Source: Thermoplasmata archaeon
Lineage (GTDB): Archaea > Thermoplasmatota > E2 > DHVEG-1 > B18-G2
Length of the DNA: 33,676 nt
Assembly: GCA_021161865.1 (NCBI GenBank)
Contig: JAGGZU010000118.1
Span: forward strand, 1 to 33,676
Reading direction: 5' to 3'
Numbering within the stretch: position 1 is the stretch's first letter; each line of letters opens with the position of its first letter. The notes under the pieces are model-generated. The model did not search any database. It was not told the origin of the DNA and saw only the letters and a program-made list of their open reading frames with translations. Shown here in pieces: positions 15,657 to 23,492 of this stretch. Made by a program: the position numbers and the translations under genes.

Positions 15657-16232
15657 ATGAGTAAGGCAGCTGTGTTGCTGGCAGAAGGTTTTGAGGAGGT
15701 TGAGGCTTTAACCATTGTGGATGTTTTGAGGAGATGTGATGTGGCGGTTGATGTTGTTGGCGTTGACGGTAAACCTGTGGTTGGTGCCCATGGTGTAAAT
15801 GTGATACCAGACGTGGAGATAGATGATGTTGTGGTTGATGACTATGATGCGGTTGTTTTACCAGGCGGATCTCCTGGTTATGTGAATCTGCGTAATGATC
15901 CAAGGGTTTTGGAGTTGGTTAGAAAGGCCTTTGAGATAGGTAGGTTTGTTGCTGCTGTCTGTGCAGCTCCTGCTGTGCTTGCTGATGCTGGTGTACTTAG
16001 GGGTAAAAAAGCTACGATATATCCTGGTATGGAGGATGAGTTGAGGAACGCAGGAGCATTGTTTGAAGAGGGTTTGGTGGTTCAGGATGGTAAAATCATA
16101 ACAAGTAGGGGTCCTGCAACTGCTCTGCTGTTTGCTTTGAGGCTTGCATCCTTGTTGAGTGGTAACAAGAAGGCTGATGAGGTTAGTAAAAGAATGCTTG
16201 TGAATCTCGTGGTTGCTCCAGGTTTATTTTGA
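15657..16232 (+). CDS. DJ-1/PfpI family protein
   Basis: The 191 residues match DJ-1/PfpI proteins. The conserved active-site pair is present: Glu13 in AEGFEEVE and the reactive cysteine Cys102 in AAVCAAPAVL, next to the PGGSPGYVNL loop. The sequence follows the DJ-1/YajL subgroup (EGFEEVEALTIVDVLRR, TSRGPATALLFAL) more closely than the PfpI protease-like subgroup, which carries a different catalytic triad. Members act as oxidative-stress proteins, chaperones or glyoxalase/deglycase-type enzymes; the exact activity cannot be told. GGGTGATG lies six bases before the ATG, and GGTTTAAAAGG about 50 bases upstream may be its TATA box. The 3' end overlaps the convergent small gene by nine bases. 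Confidence 0.92.
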   Translation: MSKAAVLLAEGFEEVEALTIVDVLRRCDVAVDVVGVDGKPVVGAHGVNVIPDVEIDDVVVDDYDAVVLPGGSPGYVNLRNDPRVLELVRKAFEIGRFVAAVCAAPAVLADAGVLRGKKATIYPGMEDELRNAGALFEEGLVVQDGKIITSRGPATALLFALRLASLLSGNKKADEVSKRMLVNLVVAPGLF

Positions 16233-16466
16233 TTTTTCTTCTTTGTACTGCCAGTTTATCTCCTCTATTATTTCACGGTACAGTTTTGCTCCTCGTTCAA
16301 GCATCTTTCTTTCCATTAGAACACTGATTGCTTCTTCTCCAAAAGCCTTCAGTATCTCTCGGATAAGTGGCCTGTTTGTTTTTAACGCTTCTCCAAGTAT
16401 TTTCGTCAGTTCGGTCGCTATTTCTGACAGATTTTCTCCTTCTATGCTTATGTCTATTTTTACCAT
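16224..16466 (-). CDS. Small helical protein of unknown function
   Basis: The 80-residue product starts with a short strand (MVKIDISIEGENLSEIA) and is then almost wholly helical and charged, with alternating hydrophobic spacing (ELTKILGEALK, LIREILKAFGEEAISVLMERKMLE). No membrane segment, cysteine pair or known motif is visible. It is the second gene of a two-gene unit, ten bases after the 109-residue gene, so the products may work together. I do not recognise a family. Coding status is supported by the smooth charged-helix composition and tight spacing. Confidence 0.65.
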   Translation of the reverse strand: MVKIDISIEGENLSEIATELTKILGEALKTNRPLIREILKAFGEEAISVLMERKMLERGAKLYREIIEEINWQYKEEKSK

Positions 16467-16476
16467 GTTAATCAGC

Positions 16477-16806
16477 TCATTTGTTTAGGTTTTCAAGTTT
16501 CTGCAAAACCCTGCTCCAAGGTTGGATGAACAGCTTGTTCTCCTCGAAGGTGTCCACAAGCGTTACCTCTACGGTTTTCTCCTCACCTTCTTTTTGTACA
16601 GCTAAGGTTAAGTCCTTTGGGACAACACTCCATCCTCTTTCTTCTGCAAATGCCTTAATGGTTTTGAAGTATTCGCTTTCTGTCATTTTTGTTTTTATTT
16701 CATCGGTGTTTAGCTTGCTTTCTCCAGCGTTTATCTCTGTTACGTCCTCCCAAAAGTCGTTTCTGAATTTACGGAATCTTTTTTCAATATCATCTATCTC
16801 AACCAT
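16477..16806 (-). CDS. Small protein of unknown function
   Basis: The 109-residue product has a charged helical first half (MVEIDDIEKRFRKFRNDFWEDVTEINAGESKL) and a second half resembling an alpha/beta unit (IKAFAEERGWSVVPKDLTLAVQKEGEEKTVEVTLVD), ending in a helix. It is acidic, soluble and lacks cysteines. GAGGAG lies six bases before the ATG at 16806, a good Shine-Dalgarno. It precedes the 80-residue gene by ten bases. I know no family for it; the strand pattern in the second half could be a small ligand- or protein-binding fold. Confidence 0.68.
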   Translation of the reverse strand: MVEIDDIEKRFRKFRNDFWEDVTEINAGESKLNTDEIKTKMTESEYFKTIKAFAEERGWSVVPKDLTLAVQKEGEEKTVEVTLVDTFEENKLFIQPWSRVLQKLENLNK

Positions 16807-16849
16807 GTGCTCTCCTCTGTGTTTAGTATAATGTGCAGTGTATTAAAAT

Positions 16850-17584
16850 TTAATGTATGTATAGGCCACCGTTGATGTTGATGGTTTCACCTGTTATGTA
16901 GCTTGAGAGGTTGGATGCAAGGAATAGAACCGCGTTTGCAACATCCTGGGATGTTCCCAGTCTTTTTAGCGGTATTTCCTCTGCTCTTTTCTTTCTCATC
17001 TCCTTAGTATATGAGGCGATGATGTCTGTGTCTATTGTTCCTGGCGCTACAGCATTTACCCTTATATTTGGTGCAAGTTCTAAAGCCAAGCTTCTCATTA
17101 AACCAAGTACACCTGCCTTTGAGGCTGCGTAATCTGCACCATGGTCGGTTCCGCGGAAGGCTAGCTGTGAGGATATGAATATGATGCTCCCTCCTTTGTT
17201 TATGTGTGGTAGTGCTGTTTTGCATACGTTGTAGCAACCTGTTAGGTTGACATCTATTGTTTTGTCCCATTCCTCTCTGTTTAGCTGTATGAATTTGTTT
17301 CTTTTGTATATGCCTGCGTTTAAAACGAGGATATCTATGTTTCTTTTTTGTTTTAAAAAAAGGTCTATCATGTTTTTTACATCGTCTGATGATGACACGT
17401 CTCCTTTGAGTAAAACTCCTTCTCCCCCTTTGTTTTGTATCTCTTTGAGTGTCTCTTCAGCTGCTTTTTTGTTTTTGTTGTAGTTTATTCCTACGAATGC
17501 GCCGTTTTTTGCTAAGGTTTTAGCTGTTACTTTTCCTATCCCTCTGGATGCACCTGTTACTATGGCGTTTTTTCCTTTGAGCAT
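16850..17584 (-). CDS. Short-chain dehydrogenase/reductase (FabG-like)
   Basis: This is a classical SDR of 244 residues. The NAD(P)-binding loop is TGASRGIG (10-17), the structural motif is LNAG (88-91), and the catalytic tetrad is complete: Asn113, Ser139, Tyr152 and Lys156 (ISSQ and YAASK). The C-terminal end FLASNLSSYITGETININGGLYI is close to FabG-type 3-oxoacyl reductases. Archaea lack a standard type II fatty acid synthase, so the substrate may be another ketone or sugar; it cannot be named from sequence. Residues after strand 2 (INYNKNKK) lack an acidic residue, which points weakly to NADPH. The gene follows the small exported protein gene by 37 bases on the same strand. Confidence 0.93.
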   Translation of the reverse strand: MLKGKNAIVTGASRGIGKVTAKTLAKNGAFVGINYNKNKKAAEETLKEIQNKGGEGVLLKGDVSSSDDVKNMIDLFLKQKRNIDILVLNAGIYKRNKFIQLNREEWDKTIDVNLTGCYNVCKTALPHINKGGSIIFISSQLAFRGTDHGADYAASKAGVLGLMRSLALELAPNIRVNAVAPGTIDTDIIASYTKEMRKKRAEEIPLKRLGTSQDVANAVLFLASNLSSYITGETININGGLYIH

Positions 17585-17621
17585 GTACTTGTAATATGGG
17601 CGGTTGTTGAAAAACGTTGCA

Positions 17622-18050
17622 TTAGTTGAGTTTGGATATGGTGAACAATGCTACACCTGAGATAATGCCGCCATCTATGTCGAAAACCGGTGTCAGTGTG
17701 TTCCAACCTATGAAGCCGAACATGTGTAACCTGATGTTGTTTGTGCACGTATGTTGTATTGTTGTCCCGTTTAGGCACACCATTGTCACCTCAGCCACTA
17801 CACCGTTGGTCCCAGGGTCTCTTGATGATGCGAATATGTATGGGTATACTCCTGGTATTTCAAGCCAAAGATCGGTTGTTTTTCCATAGAACTCTACTTT
17901 GATGTAGCATAGTTTCATCGTCTCGTTTGTTTCGTTGATGGTTTTGGTTTTTTTTACTGTGTTTTCTGCGTTTGCTGGCAGAAGCATTGTCGAAATTAGG
18001 AGAATTAGGATTAAAGCTGCAGCTGTTTTGGCTATTCTCCCCTTGATCAT
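17622..18050 (-). CDS. Small exported protein of unknown function
   Basis: The product has a clear signal peptide: a basic start (MIKGRIAK), a hydrophobic core (TAAALILILLISTMLL) and a probable cleavage site after PANA. The mature part, about 112 residues, is rich in Thr and Asn, has three cysteines (one in LCYIKVEF, two in VCLNGTTIQHTC) and looks beta-rich, with several N-x-T sequons that could be N-glycosylated. I use the ATG at 18050 because GAGG lies five bases upstream; a GTG two codons earlier falls inside that site. No family is recognised. It precedes the SDR gene and diverges from a small membrane protein gene. Confidence 0.72.
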   Translation of the reverse strand: MIKGRIAKTAAALILILLISTMLLPANAENTVKKTKTINETNETMKLCYIKVEFYGKTTDLWLEIPGVYPYIFASSRDPGTNGVVAEVTMVCLNGTTIQHTCTNNIRLHMFGFIGWNTLTPVFDIDGGIISGVALFTISKLN

Positions 18051-18135
18051 ATACACCTCTAAGTAGATTAAATGTTTTGTTAGCTAAAAAATGTTACCAA
18101 AGACAAAAATAGATATAGATAGATATATTAAATAA

Positions 18136-18147
18136 AATTTATATATT
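18136..18147 (+). promoter_or_regulatory. TATA-like element for the small membrane protein gene
   Basis: The sequence AATTTATATATTA lies about 45 bases before the ATG at 18187. Transcription would start near 18167, leaving a leader of about 20 bases that contains the Shine-Dalgarno GAGGTG at 18176-18181. The divergent intergenic region is very AT-rich, so other boxes are possible. Confidence 0.4.
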
Positions 18148-18186
18148 AGTATCCCCAACGTAATTATATAAAAAAGAGGTGTAAAC

Positions 18187-18423
18187 ATGAACGTGTTAAC
18201 ATTAACCCTCGGCACAATAATAGTATCGCTCGGCACCCTATATGCCTTCTACACCATGCGCTTGGTAGAAAACGGTAAAATACCAGCTGGGTTCTTCTTT
18301 CAATACATCTCAAGTAAAAAGGATGCAATGAATTTCTGGTTCCTTGCACTGATTAATGGCTTCATCGCATTGACGGTTCTCATCTTCGGCATCTGTCTAT
18401 CAATGCTTTCACTCTCCTTTTAA
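18187..18423 (+). CDS. Small two-helix membrane protein of unknown function
   Basis: The 78-residue product has two predicted transmembrane helices (about 4-24 and 49-76) joined by a polar loop containing NGKIPAGFFFQYISSKKDAMN. GAGGTG lies six bases before the ATG, which supports real translation despite the small size. The gene stands alone between the divergent exported protein gene and the downstream UPF0104-type gene. No family is recognised. Confidence 0.68.
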   Translation: MNVLTLTLGTIIVSLGTLYAFYTMRLVENGKIPAGFFFQYISSKKDAMNFWFLALINGFIALTVLIFGICLSMLSLSF

Positions 18424-18512
18424 CTGAAAACACAGAGGCAAAAAATCGCTTAGAGTCTTCTTCAGAAAATATCACAATTAAGATATACTCGTTTAAAAAT
18501 AGCCTGTTTGTC

Positions 18513-19529
18513 ATGGAAGAAAAAACCATGGAATCAAGGAACATAAAATTGCTTATTATTTCTCTACTGTTTTCCCTCATTGTAATAGTTGTAGTATTGT
18601 TCTTCACTGTAAACAAAAACACCATATACTACCTTATGCGGGTGCAACCACAGTTTTTTTTACTTGCCATCCTCTTTCAAATACTTGCATGGCTGATCTG
18701 GGGAACACGTATATCCGTTATGGCGAGAATGGTAGAACCTAAAAAGAGGATTAGTGTAAGAGAAGGCTTTAGTATCGTAATAGCAAATCTTTTCCTCGCA
18801 GCAGTTACACCGTCAATGGCTGGAGGTGAACCGGTGAGGATTCATTTACTTGCAAAAAAAGGACTCAGCACAGGATGTGCAACCGCCGTTGTTTTAGGTG
18901 AAAGAGTTTTCGATGCAATATTCATACTTGCAACGGTTCCCTTCGCCCTTACAGTATTCCAGTACCTAATTGACGTAAAAGAGGTGAAGACAGGGTTGAT
19001 AATTGGTATAATCCTTTTTGTGGCAGGTGTATCCTTCTTCCTTTACGCGGTTGCTAGACCAGAGAAATCCAAAAAGATGTTGTCGAGATTGTTTGGAAAA
19101 ATAAAGAAAAAAAAGGTTGGATGGATTGAAAGAATAGAAGAGTTTGTTGACGAATTCCACCGTGGAGGGACGCTGATTTTCAAAAAAAGAAACGTAAAAG
19201 GAATGTTGACAGTTTTTTTGTTAACCGCCACCTCATGGTTTGTGGGTTTCCTTGTCCCCTCGTGCATACTACTTGGTTTAGGACATAAACCTGTTGTCAT
19301 TCAGTCGATAGCTGCCCAGGTGCTGCTGCAGATAATAGTGATGATACCGACAACGCCTGGAAGCAGCGGTGTCGCAGAGCTGGGAGCTTCAGCCTTATTC
19401 AGCAGTTTCGTAAATGTATCCATACTTGGAGTGTTCATAGTCCTGTGGCGGTTTATAACCTACTACCTCAACATAATCATAAGCGGTGTATTCCAGTACA
19501 AGGTGTTGAAATCCGTTGTAAAAAAATAA
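18513..19529 (+). CDS. UPF0104/AglD-type membrane protein (lysylphosphatidylglycerol synthase TM-like)
   Basis: This 338-residue membrane protein has about eight helices and the family motifs FLAAVTPSMAGGEPVRIHLL (about 93-112), VLGERVFDAIF and IPTTPGSSGVAELG (about 276-289). The fold is shared by the flippase-like domain of bacterial MprF and by the membrane domain of AglD-type proteins in archaea, so it may move or modify lipid-linked substrates; the actual cargo is unknown. No glycosyltransferase domain is attached. A GTTTAAAAATAG box lies about 18 bases upstream of the ATG at 18513 and about 33 upstream of a second ATG at 18528, so the start could be either. The gene converges on mbhN with two bases between the stops. 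Confidence 0.87.
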   Translation: MEEKTMESRNIKLLIISLLFSLIVIVVVLFFTVNKNTIYYLMRVQPQFFLLAILFQILAWLIWGTRISVMARMVEPKKRISVREGFSIVIANLFLAAVTPSMAGGEPVRIHLLAKKGLSTGCATAVVLGERVFDAIFILATVPFALTVFQYLIDVKEVKTGLIIGIILFVAGVSFFLYAVARPEKSKKMLSRLFGKIKKKKVGWIERIEEFVDEFHRGGTLIFKKRNVKGMLTVFLLTATSWFVGFLVPSCILLGLGHKPVVIQSIAAQVLLQIIVMIPTTPGSSGVAELGASALFSSFVNVSILGVFIVLWRFITYYLNIIISGVFQYKVLKSVVKK

Positions 19530-19531
19530 AT

Positions 19532-19936
19532 CTACTCCACGATAAGCTCCTTAGAGAATCGGTCAGTAGTTGCAAGTAAAAACTCATTGCTCATACTTAA
19601 AGCATTGACTGGACATATCTCGTTACATTGAGCACAAAATGTGCATCTGTTAACATATATCCTTATCTTCTTCTTCTCAGGTATAAACTCAATTGCATTG
19701 GTGGGACAGACCTTTATACAGAGTTGACAGCCTATGCATTTATCCCTATCATAGGTTATCTTTCCACGGAAACCCGGTGGAGTCTCAACGGGCGGATTTA
19801 TCCTCACCTCACCCTTTTTAACAGCCTCCATAAACTTGTTTGGTGACGAGGGGGCATACTTCGCAGGGAAAAGGTTTGTAAAAGGTCTCTTGAAGAGCTG
19901 TTTAAGTAGCTCAGGTATCATCGAAAATCTCATCAT
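19532..19936 (-). CDS. mbhN: Membrane-bound hydrogenase subunit N (NuoI-like ferredoxin)
   Basis: MbhN is the peripheral electron-entry subunit. It has two [4Fe-4S] motifs: Cys67, Cys70, Cys73, Cys77 (CIGCQLCIKVCP) and Cys98, Cys101, Cys104, Cys108 (CTFCAQCNEICP). The N-terminal part, RFSMIPELLKQLFKRPFTNLFPAKY, is the amphipathic region that contacts the membrane arm in NuoI-type proteins. It takes electrons from reduced ferredoxin and passes them towards MbhJ. It is 134 residues, the expected size, and begins immediately after the mbhM stop. This is the last gene of the operon. Confidence 0.95.
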   Translation of the reverse strand: MMRFSMIPELLKQLFKRPFTNLFPAKYAPSSPNKFMEAVKKGEVRINPPVETPPGFRGKITYDRDKCIGCQLCIKVCPTNAIEFIPEKKKIRIYVNRCTFCAQCNEICPVNALSMSNEFLLATTDRFSKELIVE

Positions 19937-20968
19937 TTACCACCCCAGAGAGATGTGAAACAAAGAGGTTGAGTCAAACATTATCAGCAGCAGCCCAATC
20001 AAACTCATCAACGTGAGTGGTATCCAGTATGTGTAAACTATCTGGTCTATCTTCAACCTTGCCACCGCAACACGTACAAGGCTTACAGCAAATAATATCA
20101 CCAGTAGAAGTTTGATGAAGTAAAACACAACATCCACTACAGGCGCCATAATTCCACCAATACCAAGGATAGTTGAGAGGTTGTAAGGAAAGAATATCGC
20201 CACAATGAGAGAACCCATCACCACGGTTTTAACAGCATCAGCTAGGTAAAACAAACCAAGGTTTCTCCCAGAGTATTCAACAAGTAAACCACCAGCTATC
20301 TCAGTCTCAGCCTCAGGTGCATCAAAGGGCATCTTCGAAATCTCACCAGGGGTAACAAGTAAAAGCACAAGCAACAAAAGTATGAAACCAAGTAAACCAA
20401 CGATACCAACTGTACCCCAGACAGGTTGAGAGAATATGGTCGCTAAAGAAAATGGGTGATCGGCAAAGGTGTTTTTAAGTTGCCAGGCTATGGTTATAAT
20501 GGTTATTGCAAGCGGAAACTCGTAGGACATCATCAACACCATTTCACGTTGTGCACCCACTGTAGCATATGGTGAACCTGATGCGAAACCCCCGATTACC
20601 ATGGCTAAAGAGGGTATTATCAGCAGATAAAGCACCAGTATCAGATCGCCTTCACCAGACAGTATGGGTTGAAAGCCACCTATTGGCAGGTAAAGCAATG
20701 TAGCTATTGACGCTGCAAGAGCTATAATGGGTGCCAAGTTGAATAACCATGGTGTAGCATGCTCTGGAACCACAGTCTCCTTGACAAAAAGTTTAACCAT
20801 ATCCCAGAACGGCTGCCTTATAGGTGGACCGTACCTGGCTTGCATATGCGCAACAAGTTTTCTATCTATACCCTTGTACAGCAAACCAACAAATATACCA
20901 AACACGGCTACACCAATGGTTCCAAGGATCGCCCATAAAACAATCTCCATCGTTTCAACCAAACTCAT
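19937..20968 (-). CDS. mbhM: Membrane-bound hydrogenase subunit M (NuoH-like)
   Basis: MbhM is the membrane subunit that joins the hydrogenase arm to the ion-translocating module, equivalent to NuoH of complex I. The 343 residues contain about eight helices. Conserved loop motifs are visible: ARYGPPIRQPFWDMVKLFVKE near the first loop, GSPYATVGAQREMVLMMSYEFPL, and FDAPEAETEIAGGLLVEYSG, whose acidic residues belong to the coupling path between the active site and the membrane. GGAGGT lies seven bases before the ATG, and the start overlaps the mbhL stop by four bases. Confidence 0.95.
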   Translation of the reverse strand: MSLVETMEIVLWAILGTIGVAVFGIFVGLLYKGIDRKLVAHMQARYGPPIRQPFWDMVKLFVKETVVPEHATPWLFNLAPIIALAASIATLLYLPIGGFQPILSGEGDLILVLYLLIIPSLAMVIGGFASGSPYATVGAQREMVLMMSYEFPLAITIITIAWQLKNTFADHPFSLATIFSQPVWGTVGIVGLLGFILLLLVLLLVTPGEISKMPFDAPEAETEIAGGLLVEYSGRNLGLFYLADAVKTVVMGSLIVAIFFPYNLSTILGIGGIMAPVVDVVFYFIKLLLVILFAVSLVRVAVARLKIDQIVYTYWIPLTLMSLIGLLLIMFDSTSLFHISLGW

Positions 20969-22182
20969 TGCATCAACCTCCTTGTTTTTTCAACACTGAG
21001 TTTATGTAGATGCTCATGGTCGAGTATATCTACTCTACCTTTTTTAACAACCGTAACCCTGTTGGTGCATGACATACACGGGTCTGTAGATGCTGCAACA
21101 ATCGGTATATCTGCAATCTGTTCACCCATCAGCATCGGTATCCAGGGCATAAGATTATTATACGTTGGCGCTCTGACCTTCCACGTGTAGGGATGCTCTT
21201 CGCCTGTTAGTTTAACGTAATGTATCACCTCTCCCCTTGGTGCCTCAGCACGTCCAACACCTTCACCAACAGCTTTTCTAAGCAAAGCAAGTAGTTTAGC
21301 AGGTTTTGGTTCAGTGACAAGATCGCCAGAGGGCATGTTGTCGATGCATTGCTCTATAATATCAACAGATTGAGCAACCTCAAGCAACCTCACAATGATC
21401 CTATCATACACATCGCCTTTAGCCTCACCTGTTACAGCATCTGGTGTAACCGTTTTTATGTCTAGATCACCGTAGGCAGCATAGGCATGGTCCACTCTAA
21501 CATCCTTTTTAACGCCACTTGCTCTCGCTGTTGGACCGACAGCGCAAAGCTCTAAAGCCTCTTTTTTTGTCAGCACGCCACAGTTTCTGCTTCTCATCCT
21601 AACAGTTTTGTCATCCAGAAAAACGTGTTTAAGTTTGTTAAACATCTCCTTATAGTAGTTAAGCGCCTCTCTTATCTTAGGATACTGCTCCTCGGTTATA
21701 TCCCTTCTAACCCCACCAACTGTAAACATCGCCTTTGTTATCCTGTTGCCTGTGAGGTACTCTATGAGGTCAAGAACCTTTTCTCTGACACGCCATGTAA
21801 GGTAGAGAACGGAATCAAAGCCTATCTCATGTGCCGCAACACCAGCCCACAGCATGTGGGAGTGAATCCTCTCCAGCTCAGCCGTTATCGTTCTAATGTA
21901 CTGCGCTCTCTCAGGAACCTCTATGCCTGCAGCCTCTTCAGTAGCCATGCAAAACGCTATTGGATGACTGATGTTGCAGATACCGCATATCCTCTCAGCT
22001 ATTGGCAGTATCTGCAGAGGATTCTTCTGGGTACCAATCCACTCTATTCCCCTGTGCACATGACCAACCTTGAAATCCACACCTACAATCCTTTCTCCCT
22101 CTATCTCAAACTCAAACATAACAGGTTCCTTGAGTGCGGGATGTATGGGACCTATGGGTATTGAATAGCTCATTTTGCTCAT
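20965..22182 (-). CDS. mbhL: Membrane-bound [NiFe] hydrogenase large subunit L
   Basis: MbhL holds the NiFe active site. Both cysteine pairs that bind Ni-Fe are intact: Cys66/Cys69 in ERICGICNISHP and Cys369/Cys372 in STDPCMSCTNR. This separates it from NuoD and from the sulfur-reducing Mbs/Mbx enzyme, where such cysteines are lost. Other family marks are GPIHPALKEP, VGHVHRGIEW, ELERIHSHMLW and EAPRGEVIHYVKL. The 405 residues match group 4d hydrogenases. A 33-residue tail follows the last cysteine pair. The reaction is 2H+ reduction to H2 with electrons from ferredoxin. AGGTGA lies before the ATG at 22182, which overlaps the mbhK stop. No hyp maturation genes are in this window. Confidence 0.97.
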   Translation of the reverse strand: MSKMSYSIPIGPIHPALKEPVMFEFEIEGERIVGVDFKVGHVHRGIEWIGTQKNPLQILPIAERICGICNISHPIAFCMATEEAAGIEVPERAQYIRTITAELERIHSHMLWAGVAAHEIGFDSVLYLTWRVREKVLDLIEYLTGNRITKAMFTVGGVRRDITEEQYPKIREALNYYKEMFNKLKHVFLDDKTVRMRSRNCGVLTKKEALELCAVGPTARASGVKKDVRVDHAYAAYGDLDIKTVTPDAVTGEAKGDVYDRIIVRLLEVAQSVDIIEQCIDNMPSGDLVTEPKPAKLLALLRKAVGEGVGRAEAPRGEVIHYVKLTGEEHPYTWKVRAPTYNNLMPWIPMLMGEQIADIPIVAASTDPCMSCTNRVTVVKKGRVDILDHEHLHKLSVEKTRRLMQ

Positions 22183-22712
22183 TTTTTCACCTCATAGAGG
22201 TCTCTCACCATCTTCTGCGGACCCTTTTCATCCTTTCTCCATGGGTATACATCCTCTGGGAAATCATCTGGTAAGAATATCCTTCTACCATCTGGTATAC
22301 CCTCTATCTTTACACCCAACATCTCCTGTTTTTCTCTCTCAGTCACAAGCGCTCCAGGTATAATATCTGTTATCGTGGGAATAACAGGCTTTTCTTTGGG
22401 AAGCTCAACCGATATGTTTATCAGTATTTCTTGTAGGGGGTTGCCGTAGTAGACCGTGAAGTGGTAGATAAGTTCAATGGTTTTACCGAGGTCATTACCT
22501 GATACAACAGCAAGGTGAGGATAATCATAGTTTTTGAGGTGTTTAACGATGTCATGTAAACTCTCCTTATCAGCCTTTAACCACAAGGCTGTTCTTTCCT
22601 TTTTCTTCACCCCCACAGCCCTTCGCTCTATCTTTGCATCCTTGATTTTTGATTTAAAAGCCTGTTTTAAATCCTTCACTAGTTCTTCAGGGGTCAACAG
22701 TTTTTTACTCAT
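22179..22712 (-). CDS. mbhK: Membrane-bound hydrogenase subunit K (NuoC-like)
   Basis: MbhK is the structural partner of the large subunit, equivalent to NuoC (30 kDa subunit). The C-terminal half has the family block TDIIPGALVTEREKQEMLGVKIEGIPDGRRIFLPDDFPEDVYPWRKDE, corresponding to the W..ERE..D..G..F.GHPD..R..L pattern of complex I. The N-terminal half is a basic helical stretch followed by an alpha/beta domain (HLAVVSGNDLGKTIELIYHF). It contains no cofactor ligands. The 177 residues and its position between J and L fit the known mbh order, and it overlaps both neighbours by four bases. Confidence 0.94.
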   Translation of the reverse strand: MSKKLLTPEELVKDLKQAFKSKIKDAKIERRAVGVKKKERTALWLKADKESLHDIVKHLKNYDYPHLAVVSGNDLGKTIELIYHFTVYYGNPLQEILINISVELPKEKPVIPTITDIIPGALVTEREKQEMLGVKIEGIPDGRRIFLPDDFPEDVYPWRKDEKGPQKMVRDLYEVKK

Positions 22713-23140
22713 CTTTTAGCCTCCAGTGTTTCAAGTTTAAGCCATGCCTTCACCACCCCATCTATAATCGCCTCTGGTCTTGGTGGACAACCTGGAACAT
22801 AGACATCTACCGGTATGATAGTATCAACGGGTCCAACCAGGTTGTAGGATGTGTGGAAGGTGTGCCCTGTGCTGCCACAGTTGCCAACGACTATAACAGC
22901 CTTTGGCTCAGGCATCTGTTGATATGCTGTTTTCACTTTTTCAACCATTTGTCTGGTAACTGGACCTGTTATAAGCAATACATCCGCGTGTCTTGGTGAA
23001 CCGACCAGTTTTATGCCAAACCTTTCAACATCATACCTTGGTGTTAAAGCGGCTATGATCTCTATGTCGCAGCCATTGCATGAACCAGTGTTTATGTGGA
23101 AGACCCATAGTGAACGTTTAAAGGATTTTGGAAGAACCAT
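22709..23140 (-). CDS. mbhJ: Membrane-bound hydrogenase small subunit J (NuoB-like)
   Basis: MbhJ carries the proximal [4Fe-4S] cluster next to the NiFe site. Its four ligands are visible: Cys21 and Cys24 (NTGSCNGCDIE), Cys88 (VVGNCGSTG) and Cys118 (VPGCPPRPEAI). The 143 residues correspond to the small, single-cluster form found in group 4 hydrogenases and NuoB, without the extra ferredoxin-like domain of group 1 enzymes. GGGGGTGATG precedes the ATG at 23140, a strong Shine-Dalgarno. It starts three bases after mbhI and overlaps mbhK by four bases. Confidence 0.96.
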   Translation of the reverse strand: MVLPKSFKRSLWVFHINTGSCNGCDIEIIAALTPRYDVERFGIKLVGSPRHADVLLITGPVTRQMVEKVKTAYQQMPEPKAVIVVGNCGSTGHTFHTSYNLVGPVDTIIPVDVYVPGCPPRPEAIIDGVVKAWLKLETLEAKR

Positions 23141-23143
23141 CTC

Positions 23144-23491
23144 TTACATCACCCCCAGAACAACAGCAAAGAAGACAACCATCATAACCAGAAACCAGAG
23201 AACGTAGTCTCTTGTATCGCCTGTGTGCATACTTTTTATTTTATTATAATATCCCTTGAATGCTTCAGTGAAACCCCAGTAAACGTTTCCTCCTTTAACA
23301 TGTAGCTGTTCATCATTTTCAACAACGTTACCAGATAAGAAGGGTTTTGTTTGCCCAGTGTTTTTCTTGTAATCACCTCTACCTAAGCCCCTTATGACGT
23401 AAACGATTAAGAGGGCTATGATGAAAACTATCACCCATATGAGTGGGTTCCAGAAACCACTTCCCGTATCTATTGGAACAAAGGGGTTCAT
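23144..23491 (-). CDS. mbhI: Membrane-bound hydrogenase subunit I (linker)
   Basis: This small subunit sits between the antiporter and hydrogenase modules in the mbh gene order. It has an N-terminal helix (WNPLIWVIVFIIALLIVYVI), a polar middle with GGNVYWGFTEAFKGYYNKIKSMHTGDTRDYV and a C-terminal helix (WFLVMMVVFFAVVLGV). The middle block is the conserved contact region. I use the ATG at 23491: GGAGGT ends seven bases before it, while a GTG three codons upstream falls inside that Shine-Dalgarno. It begins just inside or next to the mbhH stop. Identification rests on topology, motif and position. Confidence 0.9.
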   Translation of the reverse strand: MNPFVPIDTGSGFWNPLIWVIVFIIALLIVYVIRGLGRGDYKKNTGQTKPFLSGNVVENDEQLHVKGGNVYWGFTEAFKGYYNKIKSMHTGDTRDYVLWFLVMMVVFFAVVLGVM

Positions 23492-23492
23492 C

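Noticed and set aside
18108-18132. Short tandem repeat of AGATAT type
   Set aside because: It is a brief AT-rich stretch in a promoter region with irregular units; not a convincing repeat array.
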